8,192 nt of DNA, taken from NCBI GenBank assembly GCA_030831375.1, contig JAURLF010000140.1:1-8192 (forward strand), given 5' to 3'. The DNA comes from Gaiellales bacterium (lineage in GTDB: Bacteria; Actinomycetota; Thermoleophilia; Gaiellales; F1-60-MAGs149). Shown here piece after piece: positions 1-5,723 of the stretch (the stretch's first letter is position 1; each line of letters begins with the position of its first letter). Position numbers and translations under genes: made by a program. The notes below the pieces were generated by a model. It did no database searches. It was not told where the DNA came from and worked only from the letters and a program-made list of their open reading frames with translations.

Positions 1-1727
1 GCGGCTACATCCTGCGCCGCGTGATCCGGCGCGCCGTCTCGCACGGCCACCGGATCGGCATCGAGGGCGCCTTCCTCGCGCGCCTCTCGGACCTCGTGAT
101 CGACCAGCTCGGCGACGTCTACCCGGAGCTCGCGGCGAACCGCGACGAGGTGCACCGCATCCTCGGCACCGAGGAGGAGCGCTTCATGCGCACCCTCGCC
201 ACCGGCACGCAGCTCCTCGAGGAGACCATCGCCCGCGTCCGCGCCGGGGGCCGCACGGAGATCGCCGCCGCCGACGCGTTCCTCCTGCACGACACGTACG
301 GCTTCCCCTTCGAGCTGACGCAGGAGCTCGCCGCCGAGCGGGACCTGTCCGTCGACGAGGCCGGCTTCGCCGAGCTGATGGAGGGCCAGCGCGAGCGGGC
401 CCGCGCCGCCGCGGCCAAGGGCGGTGGCGTCGACCTCGACCGGCTCGCCGCGTTCGCCCGCGACGCGGGCTTCCGGACGGACTTCAGCGGCTACGGGGAG
501 CTCGACGTGGAGACGCGGATCGGCGCCCTCGAGGACCTCGGTGACGGCCGCCTCGCGGCGAAGCTGCGCGAGTCGCCGTTCTACCCCGAGGGCGGCGGCC
601 AGGTCTCCGACCACGGCCACGTCGAGGCGGAGACGGGCCGCGCCGCGGTGGCGGAGGTCGTGCGCTTCGACGGCGACCAGGCGCTCGTGCTCGTGCCCGA
701 GCACGGCGAGGTGGTCGCGGGCCAGGACGTGCGCGCCGTCGTCGACGCCGCGCGCCGGCGCCCCACGCAGGCCAACCACACCGGCACGCACGTCCTGCAC
801 CGCGCCCTGCAGGAGGTGCTCGGCGACCACGTGCGCCAGCGCGGCTCGTCCGTGCGCCCCGACAAGCTGCGCTTCGACTTCTCGCACGACAGCCCGCTCA
901 CGCAGGACGAGCTGCGCCGCGTCGAGGACATCGTCAACCGCGTCGTCGTCGAGGGGCACCGCGTCTTCTGGTTCGAGACCTCGCAGGACGAGGCCCGCGA
1001 GCTCGGCGCGATGATGCTGTTCGGCGAGAAGTACGGCGACGTCGTCCGCGTCGTCGAGATCGAGGGCTTCTCGCGCGAGCTCTGCGGCGGCACGCACGTC
1101 GCCACCACGGCGGAGATCGGCCCGTTCCGGATCGTCTCCGAGTCGTCGGTCGGGCAGGGCGTGCGCCGCATCGAGGCCGTCACCAGCGGCGTCGCGCTCG
1201 ACCTCCTGCGCGAGCGCGAGCGCGCCGCCGAGGAGGCCGCGAAGGCGCTCAAGGTCGGGGCCGAGCGGCTGCCCGCGGCCGTCGGCGACCTGCAGGCGCG
1301 GGTGCGCGAGCTCGAGCAGGCGCTGAAGGCGGGCGGCGGCGCGACCGCCGCCGGCGGCCGCGTCGACGAGCTCGCAGCGCTCGCCGTCGAGGCGGGCGGG
1401 GTGCAGACCGTCGTCGCCGACGCGGGCGAGCTGGCCGCCGACGAGCTGCTGGAGCTCGCCGATCACCTGCGCGGCCGGCTCGGCCCCAGCGTCGCGATGC
1501 TCGTCGCGCAGTCGGGCGGCAAGGTGCACCTGATCTGCGCCGCCACCCCGGAGGCCGTCGAGGCCGGCGCCGACGCGGGCGCCGTGCTCAAGGCCGCGGC
1601 GCCGCTCGTCGGCGGCGGGGGCGGCGGCAAGCCGAACCTCGCGCGCGCGGGCGGCAAGGACGCGGCCGGCATCCCCGCGGCGCTCGACGCCGCCCGCGCG
1701 GCGCTCTCGGCGCAGCTGCCGGGCTGA
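1..1727 (+). CDS. alaS: Alanyl-tRNA synthetase, 3' part (5' end outside window)
   Basis: Charges tRNA-Ala with alanine in the cytoplasm and clears mischarged Ser/Gly-tRNA. The frame is already open at the left edge: the first full codon is at position 3 and reads GYILRR, a conserved AlaRS stretch well inside the protein, so the class II catalytic motifs lie upstream of the window. The GTG at 21 is an internal valine, not a start. 574 residues are visible, which fits a family length of about 870-900. The editing domain zinc ligands are intact: HTGTH (HxxxH, bases 777-791) and CGGTH (CxxxH, 1083-1097). A charged helical stretch follows (about 1200-1330), then the C-terminal DHHA1/C-Ala domain ending in the glycine run GGGGGGKPNLARAGG that is characteristic of AlaRS. 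The gene ends in TGA at 1725-1727, 74 nt before ruvX. Seen: motifs and open left end. Known: family function. No damage visible. Confidence 0.98.
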   Translation, partial: GYILRRVIRRAVSHGHRIGIEGAFLARLSDLVIDQLGDVYPELAANRDEVHRILGTEEERFMRTLATGTQLLEETIARVRAGGRTEIAAADAFLLHDTYGFPFELTQELAAERDLSVDEAGFAELMEGQRERARAAAAKGGGVDLDRLAAFARDAGFRTDFSGYGELDVETRIGALEDLGDGRLAAKLRESPFYPEGGGQVSDHGHVEAETGRAAVAEVVRFDGDQALVLVPEHGEVVAGQDVRAVVDAARRRPTQANHTGTHVLHRALQEVLGDHVRQRGSSVRPDKLRFDFSHDSPLTQDELRRVEDIVNRVVVEGHRVFWFETSQDEARELGAMMLFGEKYGDVVRVVEIEGFSRELCGGTHVATTAEIGPFRIVSESSVGQGVRRIEAVTSGVALDLLRERERAAEEAAKALKVGAERLPAAVGDLQARVRELEQALKAGGGATAAGGRVDELAALAVEAGGVQTVVADAGELAADELLELADHLRGRLGPSVAMLVAQSGGKVHLICAATPEAVEAGADAGAVLKAAAPLVGGGGGGKPNLARAGGKDAAGIPAALDAARAALSAQLPG

Positions 1728-1730
1728 TCC

Positions 1731-1766
1731 GCGCGCCTTCGGCGCGCCTGCGCGCGTCCCGCGCGC
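1731..1766 (+). terminator. Two tandem GC-only hairpins after alaS, possible terminator
   Basis: Three bases after the alaS stop there are two adjacent perfect hairpins, each with a 7-bp stem and a 3-nt loop: GCGCGCC-TTC-GGCGCGC (1731-1747) and GCGCGCG-TCC-CGCGCGC (1750-1766). No T tract follows, so this is not a classical intrinsic terminator. In very GC-rich genomes hairpins without a U tract are often proposed as terminators or mRNA 3'-end stabilisers. The position between alaS and a gene with its own promoter-like box supports that reading, but chance pairing is easy in such GC-rich DNA. Confidence 0.35.
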
Positions 1767-1788
1767 GGCGGGGGCGGGAGCGGCGGGG

Positions 1789-1801
1789 TAGGGTTGGCGC
1801 C
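1789..1801 (+). promoter_or_regulatory. Putative leaderless promoter (-10 box) of ruvX
   Basis: TAGGGT at 1789-1794 matches the TANNNT form of a bacterial -10 box and lies 7 nt before the GTG start of ruvX at 1802. That spacing would put the transcript start at or next to the start codon, giving a leaderless mRNA. No TTGACA-like -35 is seen. The same arrangement recurs before the genes at 4899 and 5724, which raises confidence that it is real. Confidence 0.5.
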
Positions 1802-2188
1802 GTGAAGGTGCTCGCCCTCGACTACGGCACGGCCCGCACGGGCATCGCGGTCAGCGATCCCGCGGGCGAGCTCGCGCGGCCGCTCGAGGTCGTCGAGCGG
1901 GTCGGCGCGAAGCCGGGGATGGAGCGGCTGCTCGCTATCGTGGCGGAGCACGAGCCCGACCTGCTGCTGCTCGGGCTGCCGGTCCTGCCGGACGGCACCC
2001 GCGGCGAGCAGGCGAACGCGACCCTGGCCTTCGCGGGCCGGCTGAAGGCCGTCTGCGGGGTCCCGATCGAGATGGAGGACGAGCGATTCACGAGCCGGAT
2101 CGCCGAGACCAAGGGGGGAGCGGCGGCGCTGGACGCCCGGGCGGCCGCGGAGCTCCTGCAGGGATGGCTGGACCGCCGCCGCGGGTAG
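1802..2188 (+). CDS. ruvX: RuvX/YqgF-family RNase H-fold nuclease
   Basis: Small cytoplasmic nuclease of the YqgF family, described in bacteria as a 16S rRNA 5'-end processing factor and as a Holliday-junction resolvase; which role dominates here cannot be read from sequence. The 128 residues match the usual family length. Signature segments are all present: LALDYGTARTGIAVSDP with the first catalytic Asp at residue 7, GLPVLPDGTRGEQA at 58-71, DERFTS at 93-98, and the C-terminal Asp111 before the AAELLQGWL helix. GTG at 1802 is chosen because the conserved DYG motif begins at residue 7 and because a TANNNT box sits directly upstream. First gene of the operon with mltG, aroE and a prepilin peptidase; its 3' end overlaps mltG by 25 nt. 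This neighbourhood next to alaS is common in Actinomycetota. Confidence 0.95.
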   Translation: MKVLALDYGTARTGIAVSDPAGELARPLEVVERVGAKPGMERLLAIVAEHEPDLLLLGLPVLPDGTRGEQANATLAFAGRLKAVCGVPIEMEDERFTSRIAETKGGAAALDARAAAELLQGWLDRRRG

Positions 2189-3210
2189 GCGCGCGCCGCC
2201 GCGCGCTCGCCGCCGGCCTGCTCGTCGGCGCGCTCGTGGCCGTCCTCGGCCTCGCCTGGTGGGGGATCGGGCAGGTCGTGTCCGATCCCGCGCCCGCCCC
2301 GGGTGACCCGGTCGAGGTCGTGATCCCCGCCGGCGCGTCCGGGCAGGAGATCGGCGCGCTGCTCGAGGACGCCGGTGTCGTCCGCGACGCACGCGCGTTC
2401 GTCGAGGGCATCGAGGCGGACGGGATCGGGTCGGACCTCAAGCCCGGCACGTACACGCTGCGGACGGACGAGGAGTACGACCGCCTCGTCGACGAGCTCG
2501 TCGCCGGTCCGGCCGACGCAGGCGGCACGCGCCTGACGATCCCCGAGGGCTACGCGATCTGGGACATCCGCGACGAGGTCGCGGGCTACGGCGTCGACGC
2601 GCAGGCCTTCGACGCGGCGCTCGCCGCCGCCGAGCCGCCCCGGGGCTTCCTCGCGCCGGGCGAGAAGGCCGCCTCGCTCGAGGGCTTCCTGTTCCCCGCC
2701 ACCTACGACGTCGGCCAGCCCGCCGACGCCGACCAGCTCGTGCAGGAGCAGCTCGGCGCATTCCAGGCCAACTTCGACTCGGTCGACATGTCGTACGCCG
2801 AGTCGCGCAACCTGACCCGCTATGACGTCCTCAAGATCGCGTCGCTCGTGGAGCGCGAGACTGCGGATCCGGCGGAGCGCCCGATCGTCGCGGCCCTGAT
2901 CTACAACCGCCTGAAGGCGGGGATGACGCTCGGCATCGACTCGGCCAACCAGTACGCGAACGGCTCGTGGCGCGAGCTGACCGGCGCCGACCTGGAGAAG
3001 GACTCGCCGTACAACCTGCGCACCGAGAAGGGCCTGCCGCCGACGCCGATCGCCAACCCGGGCCTCGCCTCGATCCGGGCCGCCGCGAAGCCGGCGAAGG
3101 TCGACTACCTCTACATGTACGCGATCAAGGACGATCCGCGCCGCCGGCACTTCTTCACGGACGACTACGAGGAGTTCCTGCGCTACCAGAAGGAGAACCC
3201 GTACTCGTGA
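2164..3210 (+). CDS. mltG: Endolytic murein transglycosylase MltG (YceG family)
   Basis: Membrane-anchored lytic transglycosylase that cleaves nascent glycan strands and so sets their length during peptidoglycan synthesis. 348 residues, normal for the family. Order: short Arg-rich cytoplasmic tail (residues 1-13), one transmembrane helix (about 14-36), a small LysM-like region (about 48-120), then the YceG catalytic domain. The catalytic segment ASLVERETADPAERP carries conserved acidic residues Glu230 and Glu232. The family hallmarks IYNRLKAGMTL, SPYNLRTEKGLPPTPIANPG and YLYMYA are all present near the C-terminus. ATG at 2164 gives the usual short cytoplasmic tail; it lies inside ruvX, with a weak GGAG at 2149-2152 about 11 nt upstream, so coupled translation is likely. 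The TGA stop (3208-3210) overlaps the aroE GTG. The downstream domain faces the cell exterior. Confidence 0.95.
   Translation: MAGPPPRVGARRRALAAGLLVGALVAVLGLAWWGIGQVVSDPAPAPGDPVEVVIPAGASGQEIGALLEDAGVVRDARAFVEGIEADGIGSDLKPGTYTLRTDEEYDRLVDELVAGPADAGGTRLTIPEGYAIWDIRDEVAGYGVDAQAFDAALAAAEPPRGFLAPGEKAASLEGFLFPATYDVGQPADADQLVQEQLGAFQANFDSVDMSYAESRNLTRYDVLKIASLVERETADPAERPIVAALIYNRLKAGMTLGIDSANQYANGSWRELTGADLEKDSPYNLRTEKGLPPTPIANPGLASIRAAAKPAKVDYLYMYAIKDDPRRRHFFTDDYEEFLRYQKENPYS
3190..3195 (+). promoter_or_regulatory. Ribosome binding site for aroE
   Basis: AAGGAG at 3190-3195, inside the last codons of mltG, lies 11 nt before GTG at 3207. It supports the choice of that GTG rather than any upstream in-frame codon as the aroE start; it is also the clearest Shine-Dalgarno sequence in the window. 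Confidence 0.55.
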
Positions 3211-4034
3211 TCAGCGGCACCACGCGCCTGCTCGGCGTGATCGGCGATCCGGTCTCGCACTCGCGCTCGCCGCGCATGCAGAACGCCGCGCTGCGCGCGA
3301 TGGGCCTCGACTGGGTGTACGTGCCGCTGCCCGTGAAGGCCGATGGGCTCGCGGCGGCCCTGCGCGGCGTCGCCGCCGCTGGCTTCGTCGGCGTCAACGT
3401 GACGGTGCCGCACAAGGAGGCCGTGGCCCGCCTCGTCGACGAGCTGCGGCCCGTCGCCGAGGCCAGCGGCTCGGTCAACACGGTCCTCTTCGGCGCCGAC
3501 GGGCGCATGGTCGGCGATTCCACGGACGGCCCGGCGATCGCCGCCGCGATCGCCTCCGAGGTGGGTGAGGCCTATACGGGCGACGTGCTCGTCCTCGGCG
3601 CCGGCGGCTCGGCGCGCGCCGCGGCCGCCGCGCTCGCGCAGGACGGCTGCGCGGTCTCGATCCACGCCCGCCGCCCCGAGGCCGCCGAGGCCCTGGCCCG
3701 CGACCTCGCGGGCACCGGCGATGTGCGCGCCGCCCGCGAGCTGCCCGATCCCGCGCCGGGCGTGATCGTGCACTGCACGCCCGTCGGGGCCCTCGTCGAC
3801 CCGGATGGCATGCCCCTGCCCGCGACGCGCCTGATGGACGTGCGCGTCGTCGTCGATCTCGCCTACCGCGCGGACGCCGCGCCGACGCCGCTGATCACGG
3901 CCGCGGCCGAGGCCGGCTGCGCCGTCGTCGACGGCCTCGAGGTGCTGGCCCGTCAGGGCGCCCGCGCGCTCGAGCTGTGGACGGGGGAGACGGCGCCGCT
4001 CGAGGTGATGCTGGCCGCGGCGCGCGGCGCGTGA
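3207..4034 (+). CDS. aroE: Shikimate dehydrogenase
   Basis: NADP-dependent reduction of 3-dehydroshikimate to shikimate, fourth step of aromatic amino-acid precursor synthesis, cytoplasmic. 275 residues from GTG 3207, a normal length. Substrate-binding N-domain: SHSRSP (residues 16-21), NVTVPHKE with catalytic Lys70, SVNT, and catalytic Asp107 in GDSTDG. Nucleotide-binding domain: Gly-rich GAGGSARA, then HARR where NADP enzymes usually have NR(T/N)xxR-like residues. CTPVG, DLAYR and the C-terminal RQGARALELWTG segment are also typical. Odd: the usual NTDG is STDG, with Ser105 replacing Asn; the Asp itself is kept, so activity is still expected. The start is set by the GTGA overlap with mltG and an AAGGAG site. 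Its own TGA overlaps the next GTG in the same way, which points to co-transcription and coupled translation. Quinate/shikimate-type paralogues are possible but the context favours the biosynthetic enzyme. Confidence 0.95.
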   Translation: MISGTTRLLGVIGDPVSHSRSPRMQNAALRAMGLDWVYVPLPVKADGLAAALRGVAAAGFVGVNVTVPHKEAVARLVDELRPVAEASGSVNTVLFGADGRMVGDSTDGPAIAAAIASEVGEAYTGDVLVLGAGGSARAAAAALAQDGCAVSIHARRPEAAEALARDLAGTGDVRAARELPDPAPGVIVHCTPVGALVDPDGMPLPATRLMDVRVVVDLAYRADAAPTPLITAAAEAGCAVVDGLEVLARQGARALELWTGETAPLEVMLAAARGA

Positions 4035-4675
4035 CCGGCCCGGCCCTCGTCGGCCTCGTCTGCGGCCTCGCGGCCGGCCTGCTCGCGGTGCCGCTGGTGC
4101 GCCGGCTACCGCGCGGCATCCCCGAGCGGCTCGCCCAGCCCGCCTGGACGCGCCGCGCCGGCCATCCCGCGGCGCTCGGCGGGGCCGGCGCGTGCGCCGG
4201 CCTCGCGGTCGGCTTCGTCGCTCCCTCCCCGGTGGCGCTCGCCGTGGGGCTCGTGCTGGTGGCGGTGCTCGTGCCCGCCTGTGCGATCGACGTCTCCTGG
4301 CGCGTCGTGCCCGACTCGCTCGTCGTGGCGGGCGCGCTCGGCAGCCTCGCGGCGCTCGCGCTGCTCGACCCGGGCGCGCTCGGCGGGCACCTCGCCGCCG
4401 CCGCGCTCGGCGGCGCCGTCGCCCTCGCCCTCGCCGTGGCGGCCCGCGGCGGCCTCGGCCTCGGCGACGTCAAGCTGGTCGCGATGCTCGGCTGCGCGCT
4501 CGGTGCCGCGCTGCCGGCCGCGCTCGGGCTCGCGCTCGTCGCCGCGGGGCTCGCGGCCGTGCCGATCCTGCTCCGGCGCGGGCGCGGCGCGACCCTGCCG
4601 CTCGTGCCGTTCCTCGCCCTCGGCGCGCTGGCGGCCGTCGGCGGGGCGCCGATCGCGGGAATCCCGCTGCCGTAG
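4031..4675 (+). CDS. Short prepilin peptidase, A24 family, no methylase domain
   Basis: Integral membrane aspartyl peptidase of the type IV prepilin / preflagellin peptidase family, which removes leader peptides from pilin-like precursors. 214 residues, almost all hydrophobic, with about six or seven transmembrane helices. Both catalytic aspartates are visible: Asp87 in the AIDVSWRVVPD segment and Asp146 in GLGLGDVKL (the GxGD motif). The Cys-rich zinc and N-methylase domain of Gram-negative PilD is absent, as in many actinobacterial short forms. GTG 4031 is chosen because it overlaps the aroE stop as GTGA and leads straight into the first hydrophobic helix; an upstream GTG at 3977 in this frame would add an 18-residue tail inside aroE. 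No Shine-Dalgarno sequence is seen, so coupling to aroE is likely. Last gene of the operon. No pilin or pilus ATPase is in the window, so its substrates are unknown. Confidence 0.88.
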   Translation: MTGPALVGLVCGLAAGLLAVPLVRRLPRGIPERLAQPAWTRRAGHPAALGGAGACAGLAVGFVAPSPVALAVGLVLVAVLVPACAIDVSWRVVPDSLVVAGALGSLAALALLDPGALGGHLAAAALGGAVALALAVAARGGLGLGDVKLVAMLGCALGAALPAALGLALVAAGLAAVPILLRRGRGATLPLVPFLALGALAAVGGAPIAGIPLP

Positions 4676-4704
4676 CGGGATCGCGGTTGTAACGGAACCG
4701 TGAT
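4661..4704 (+). terminator. Overlapping hairpins at operon end, possible terminator
   Basis: ATCCCGCT-gccgt-AGCGGGAT (4661-4681) is a perfect 8-bp stem with a 5-nt loop that spans the peptidase stop codon. Directly after it, ATCGCGGTT-gtaacgg-AACCGTGAT (4680-4704) forms a 9-bp stem with one G-U pair. The two stems share two bases and so cannot both form fully. The second is followed by GTTCCCTT, which is only weakly T-rich. The position at the end of a four-gene operon suggests termination or 3'-end protection; the function is inferred. Confidence 0.35.
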
Positions 4705-4838
4705 GTTCCCTTCAGAATCCGCCCATCGTTCGGACGTACAGTTCCCGCAAGCGACGGAATCCCTCCCTCTGACGACGTCGCCCGACGCGCCACCCCGGCC
4801 GTCTGGTCTCACCGCCCTCCGGCGGATCCTCCCACCTC

Positions 4839-4868
4839 GAGCGCCGTGCCCCCCGGGGCACGGCGCTC
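4839..4868. repeat. Perfect 14-bp inverted repeat (operator or terminator)
   Basis: GAGCGCCGTGCCCC (4839-4852), two C bases, then the exact reverse complement GGGGCACGGCGCTC (4855-4868). As RNA it would form a 13-bp stem with a 4-nt loop or close to it. It ends 18 nt before the TACCCT box of the next gene, so it covers roughly -60 to -31 of the predicted start, where an operator would sit. No T tract follows. Alternative: a terminator for transcription arriving from the aroE operon. Confidence 0.6.
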
Positions 4869-4886
4869 AGTGGTCTCCGGGGGCCG

Positions 4887-4898
4887 TACCCTTCGCCC
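4887..4898 (+). promoter_or_regulatory. Putative leaderless promoter of the 97-codon gene
   Basis: TACCCT at 4887-4892, then a 6-nt spacer TCGCCC, then ATG at 4899. The spacing is that of a -10 box whose transcript starts at the start codon. The preceding base gives GTACCCT, identical to the box before the ABC ATPase gene (5711-5717). No clear -35 element and no Shine-Dalgarno sequence. Confidence 0.5.
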
Positions 4899-5192
4899 AT
4901 GGCTCCCCTCAGGCACGCGGCGCCGGGCGGCGGCGTCGAGTTCGAGGTCGACCCCGAGAGCGGCCACGTCGCGTGGCGGGTCGGCGGGCGCCGCGCCGGC
5001 GTCCAGCGGGCGCGCGCGGTCGCGGGCGACGCGGCCGTCGACCGCATCCTGCGGGCCAGCGTGCGCGACCTGCGCGCCCGTGCCGTCGGTGCGGGCCCCG
5101 ACGGCGAGCGCCTGCGGGCGCTGGCGGGGCGCCTCTGGCGCGAGCGCCACGGGGCGGGCGCGGCGGCGGACGCGCAGGACCGGCTGTTCTAG
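4899..5192 (+). CDS. Hypothetical protein, 97 aa
   Basis: I do not recognise a family. Almost every codon ends in G or C, as in the real genes around it, which together with the promoter-like box supports coding. The start ATG 4899 is preceded by TACCCT with a 6-nt spacer and no Shine-Dalgarno site. The protein is soluble-looking, rich in Arg, Ala and Gly, with no signal peptide or membrane segment and no Cys or Lys. Residues about 13-30 (VEFEVDPESGHVAWRVGG) look like two short beta strands joined by a turn; residues about 44-83 look like one or two Arg-rich amphipathic helices. The basic charge could suit nucleic-acid binding, but that is a guess. It converges on the gene at 5189-5668, and its TAG stop overlaps that gene's stop in a shared CTAG (5189-5192). 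Confidence 0.7.
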   Translation: MAPLRHAAPGGGVEFEVDPESGHVAWRVGGRRAGVQRARAVAGDAAVDRILRASVRDLRARAVGAGPDGERLRALAGRLWRERHGAGAAADAQDRLF

Positions 5193-5668
5193 GGCGCGGG
5201 CGGCACCGTGCCGGCCAGCGCCGCGAGCTCCGCGAGGGCGGCGGCGAGCAGTTCGCCATAGGCGGCGGCGTCGACCGGCTCGGCGCCGGCCGCGGCCAGG
5301 GCGGCGAGGGCCTCCGCGGCGCGCTCGTAGGCGGCGGGGTCGAGCGGCTCGAGCGCCGAGCGGTCCTGCGCGAGGCCGCGGGCGGCGTCGTCGACGCGCG
5401 CCTGCGCCTCGGCGTAGGGGGCGGGGTCGTCGACGGCGCCGTCGACGACACCCGCGGCGTAGAGGTCGCCCGCCGGCGCGAGCCGCGCCGTCAGGGCCTC
5501 GGCGAGGTCGCGCGACTGGCCGGCGAGGGTGGCGAGGGACGGCTGCGACGAGCGGCCGATGAAGGTGCCGGCGGCGAGGCCGACCACGAGGGCGAGGACC
5601 GCGACGACCGCCAGGGCCGCGATCAGCCGCCCGGAGACGCCATCGCCGTCGTTCTGCCAGGCGCTCAT
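5189..5668 (-). CDS. Membrane-anchored hypothetical protein, 159 aa
   Basis: Not recognised. From ATG at 5668 it has a short polar N-terminus (MSAWQNDGDG), one strong transmembrane helix at about residues 13-37 (LIAALAVVAVLALVVGLAAGTFIG in part), then about 120 residues predicted mostly helical, very rich in Ala and Leu with acidic residues, and a PPAP tail. With the Arg at residue 14 next to the helix, the C-terminal part is probably outside the membrane. No Cys is present, so it is not a lipoprotein. The open frame continues upstream of 5668 across the ATPase gene, but those codons are that gene's shadow. Start support: 11 bases ending in the ATG (CTTCGCCCATG) are identical to those at the 4899 start. 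It is divergent from the ABC ATPase (55 nt apart) and convergent with the 97-codon gene. Co-regulation with the ATPase is possible; function unknown. Confidence 0.75.
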   Translation of the reverse strand: MSAWQNDGDGVSGRLIAALAVVAVLALVVGLAAGTFIGRSSQPSLATLAGQSRDLAEALTARLAPAGDLYAAGVVDGAVDDPAPYAEAQARVDDAARGLAQDRSALEPLDPAAYERAAEALAALAAAGAEPVDAAAYGELLAAALAELAALAGTVPPAP

Positions 5669-5713
5669 GGGCGAAGCATGGACGAGGACCGCGCGCGGCG
5701 GGAAGTTAGGGTA
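5669..5713 (-). promoter_or_regulatory. Candidate promoter region of the 159-codon minus-strand gene
   Basis: Two candidates. The palindrome gives TACCCT on the minus strand (5713 to 5708), which would leave a leader of roughly 33 nt with no Shine-Dalgarno sequence. Closer in, CATGCT (5680 to 5675) stands 6 nt before the ATG with the spacer TCGCCC, exactly the spacer seen at 4893-4898, but its first base does not match TANNNT. Sequence alone cannot decide between them. Confidence 0.3.
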
Positions 5714-5723
5714 CCCTTCCAAC
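5707..5723 (+). promoter_or_regulatory. Leaderless promoter of the ABC ATPase with palindromic -10 region
   Basis: TACCCT at 5712-5717, a 6-nt spacer, then GTG at 5724: the same geometry as at 4887. The box lies inside a perfect 10-bp palindrome AGGGTACCCT (5708-5717), so TACCCT also reads on the minus strand (5713 down to 5708), facing the divergent gene that starts at 5668. It could therefore serve as -10 for both directions or as a dimeric repressor site. GGAAG at 5701-5705 and CTTCC at 5716-5720 form a second, offset inverted repeat. Confidence 0.5.

Larger units (their letters stand above)
4676..4898. other. 223-nt non-coding gap with structured repeats
   Basis: No convincing gene. An open frame starts at ATG 4703 and runs on, but its third codon positions are not GC-biased, unlike every real gene nearby. 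The first half (about 4687-4790) is visibly less GC-rich than the rest of the window. Contents: the operon-end hairpins, a GGAAC-N6-GTTCC dyad at 4694-4709, a small hairpin CCGCC-CTCC-GGCGG at 4812-4825, a perfect 14-bp inverted repeat at 4839-4868, a TGGTCTC direct repeat at 4804-4810 and 4871-4877 that flanks it, and a -10-like box at 4887. It could hold regulatory sites or a small RNA; neither is shown. Confidence 0.6.

Noticed and set aside
21..1727. alaS starting at GTG 21
   Set aside because: The preceding codons GYILRR belong to the conserved AlaRS core; the gene begins before the window.
1822..3150. 442-codon minus-strand open frame antisense to ruvX and mltG
   Set aside because: Arg/Val/Gly-rich shadow; ruvX and mltG are intact family members on the plus strand.
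4694..4709. LexA/SOS box or ECF sigma -35 at GGAAC
   Set aside because: An actinobacterial SOS box needs GAAC-N4-GTTC but the spacer here is six bases, and no suitable -10 partner for an ECF promoter is found at the usual distance.
5201..5213. CGGCAC-C-GTGCCG dyad just after the first shared CTAG, as a terminator
   Set aside because: The centre leaves one base, so the real stem would be only about four pairs, and it lies in the coding region of the minus-strand gene; too weak to call.
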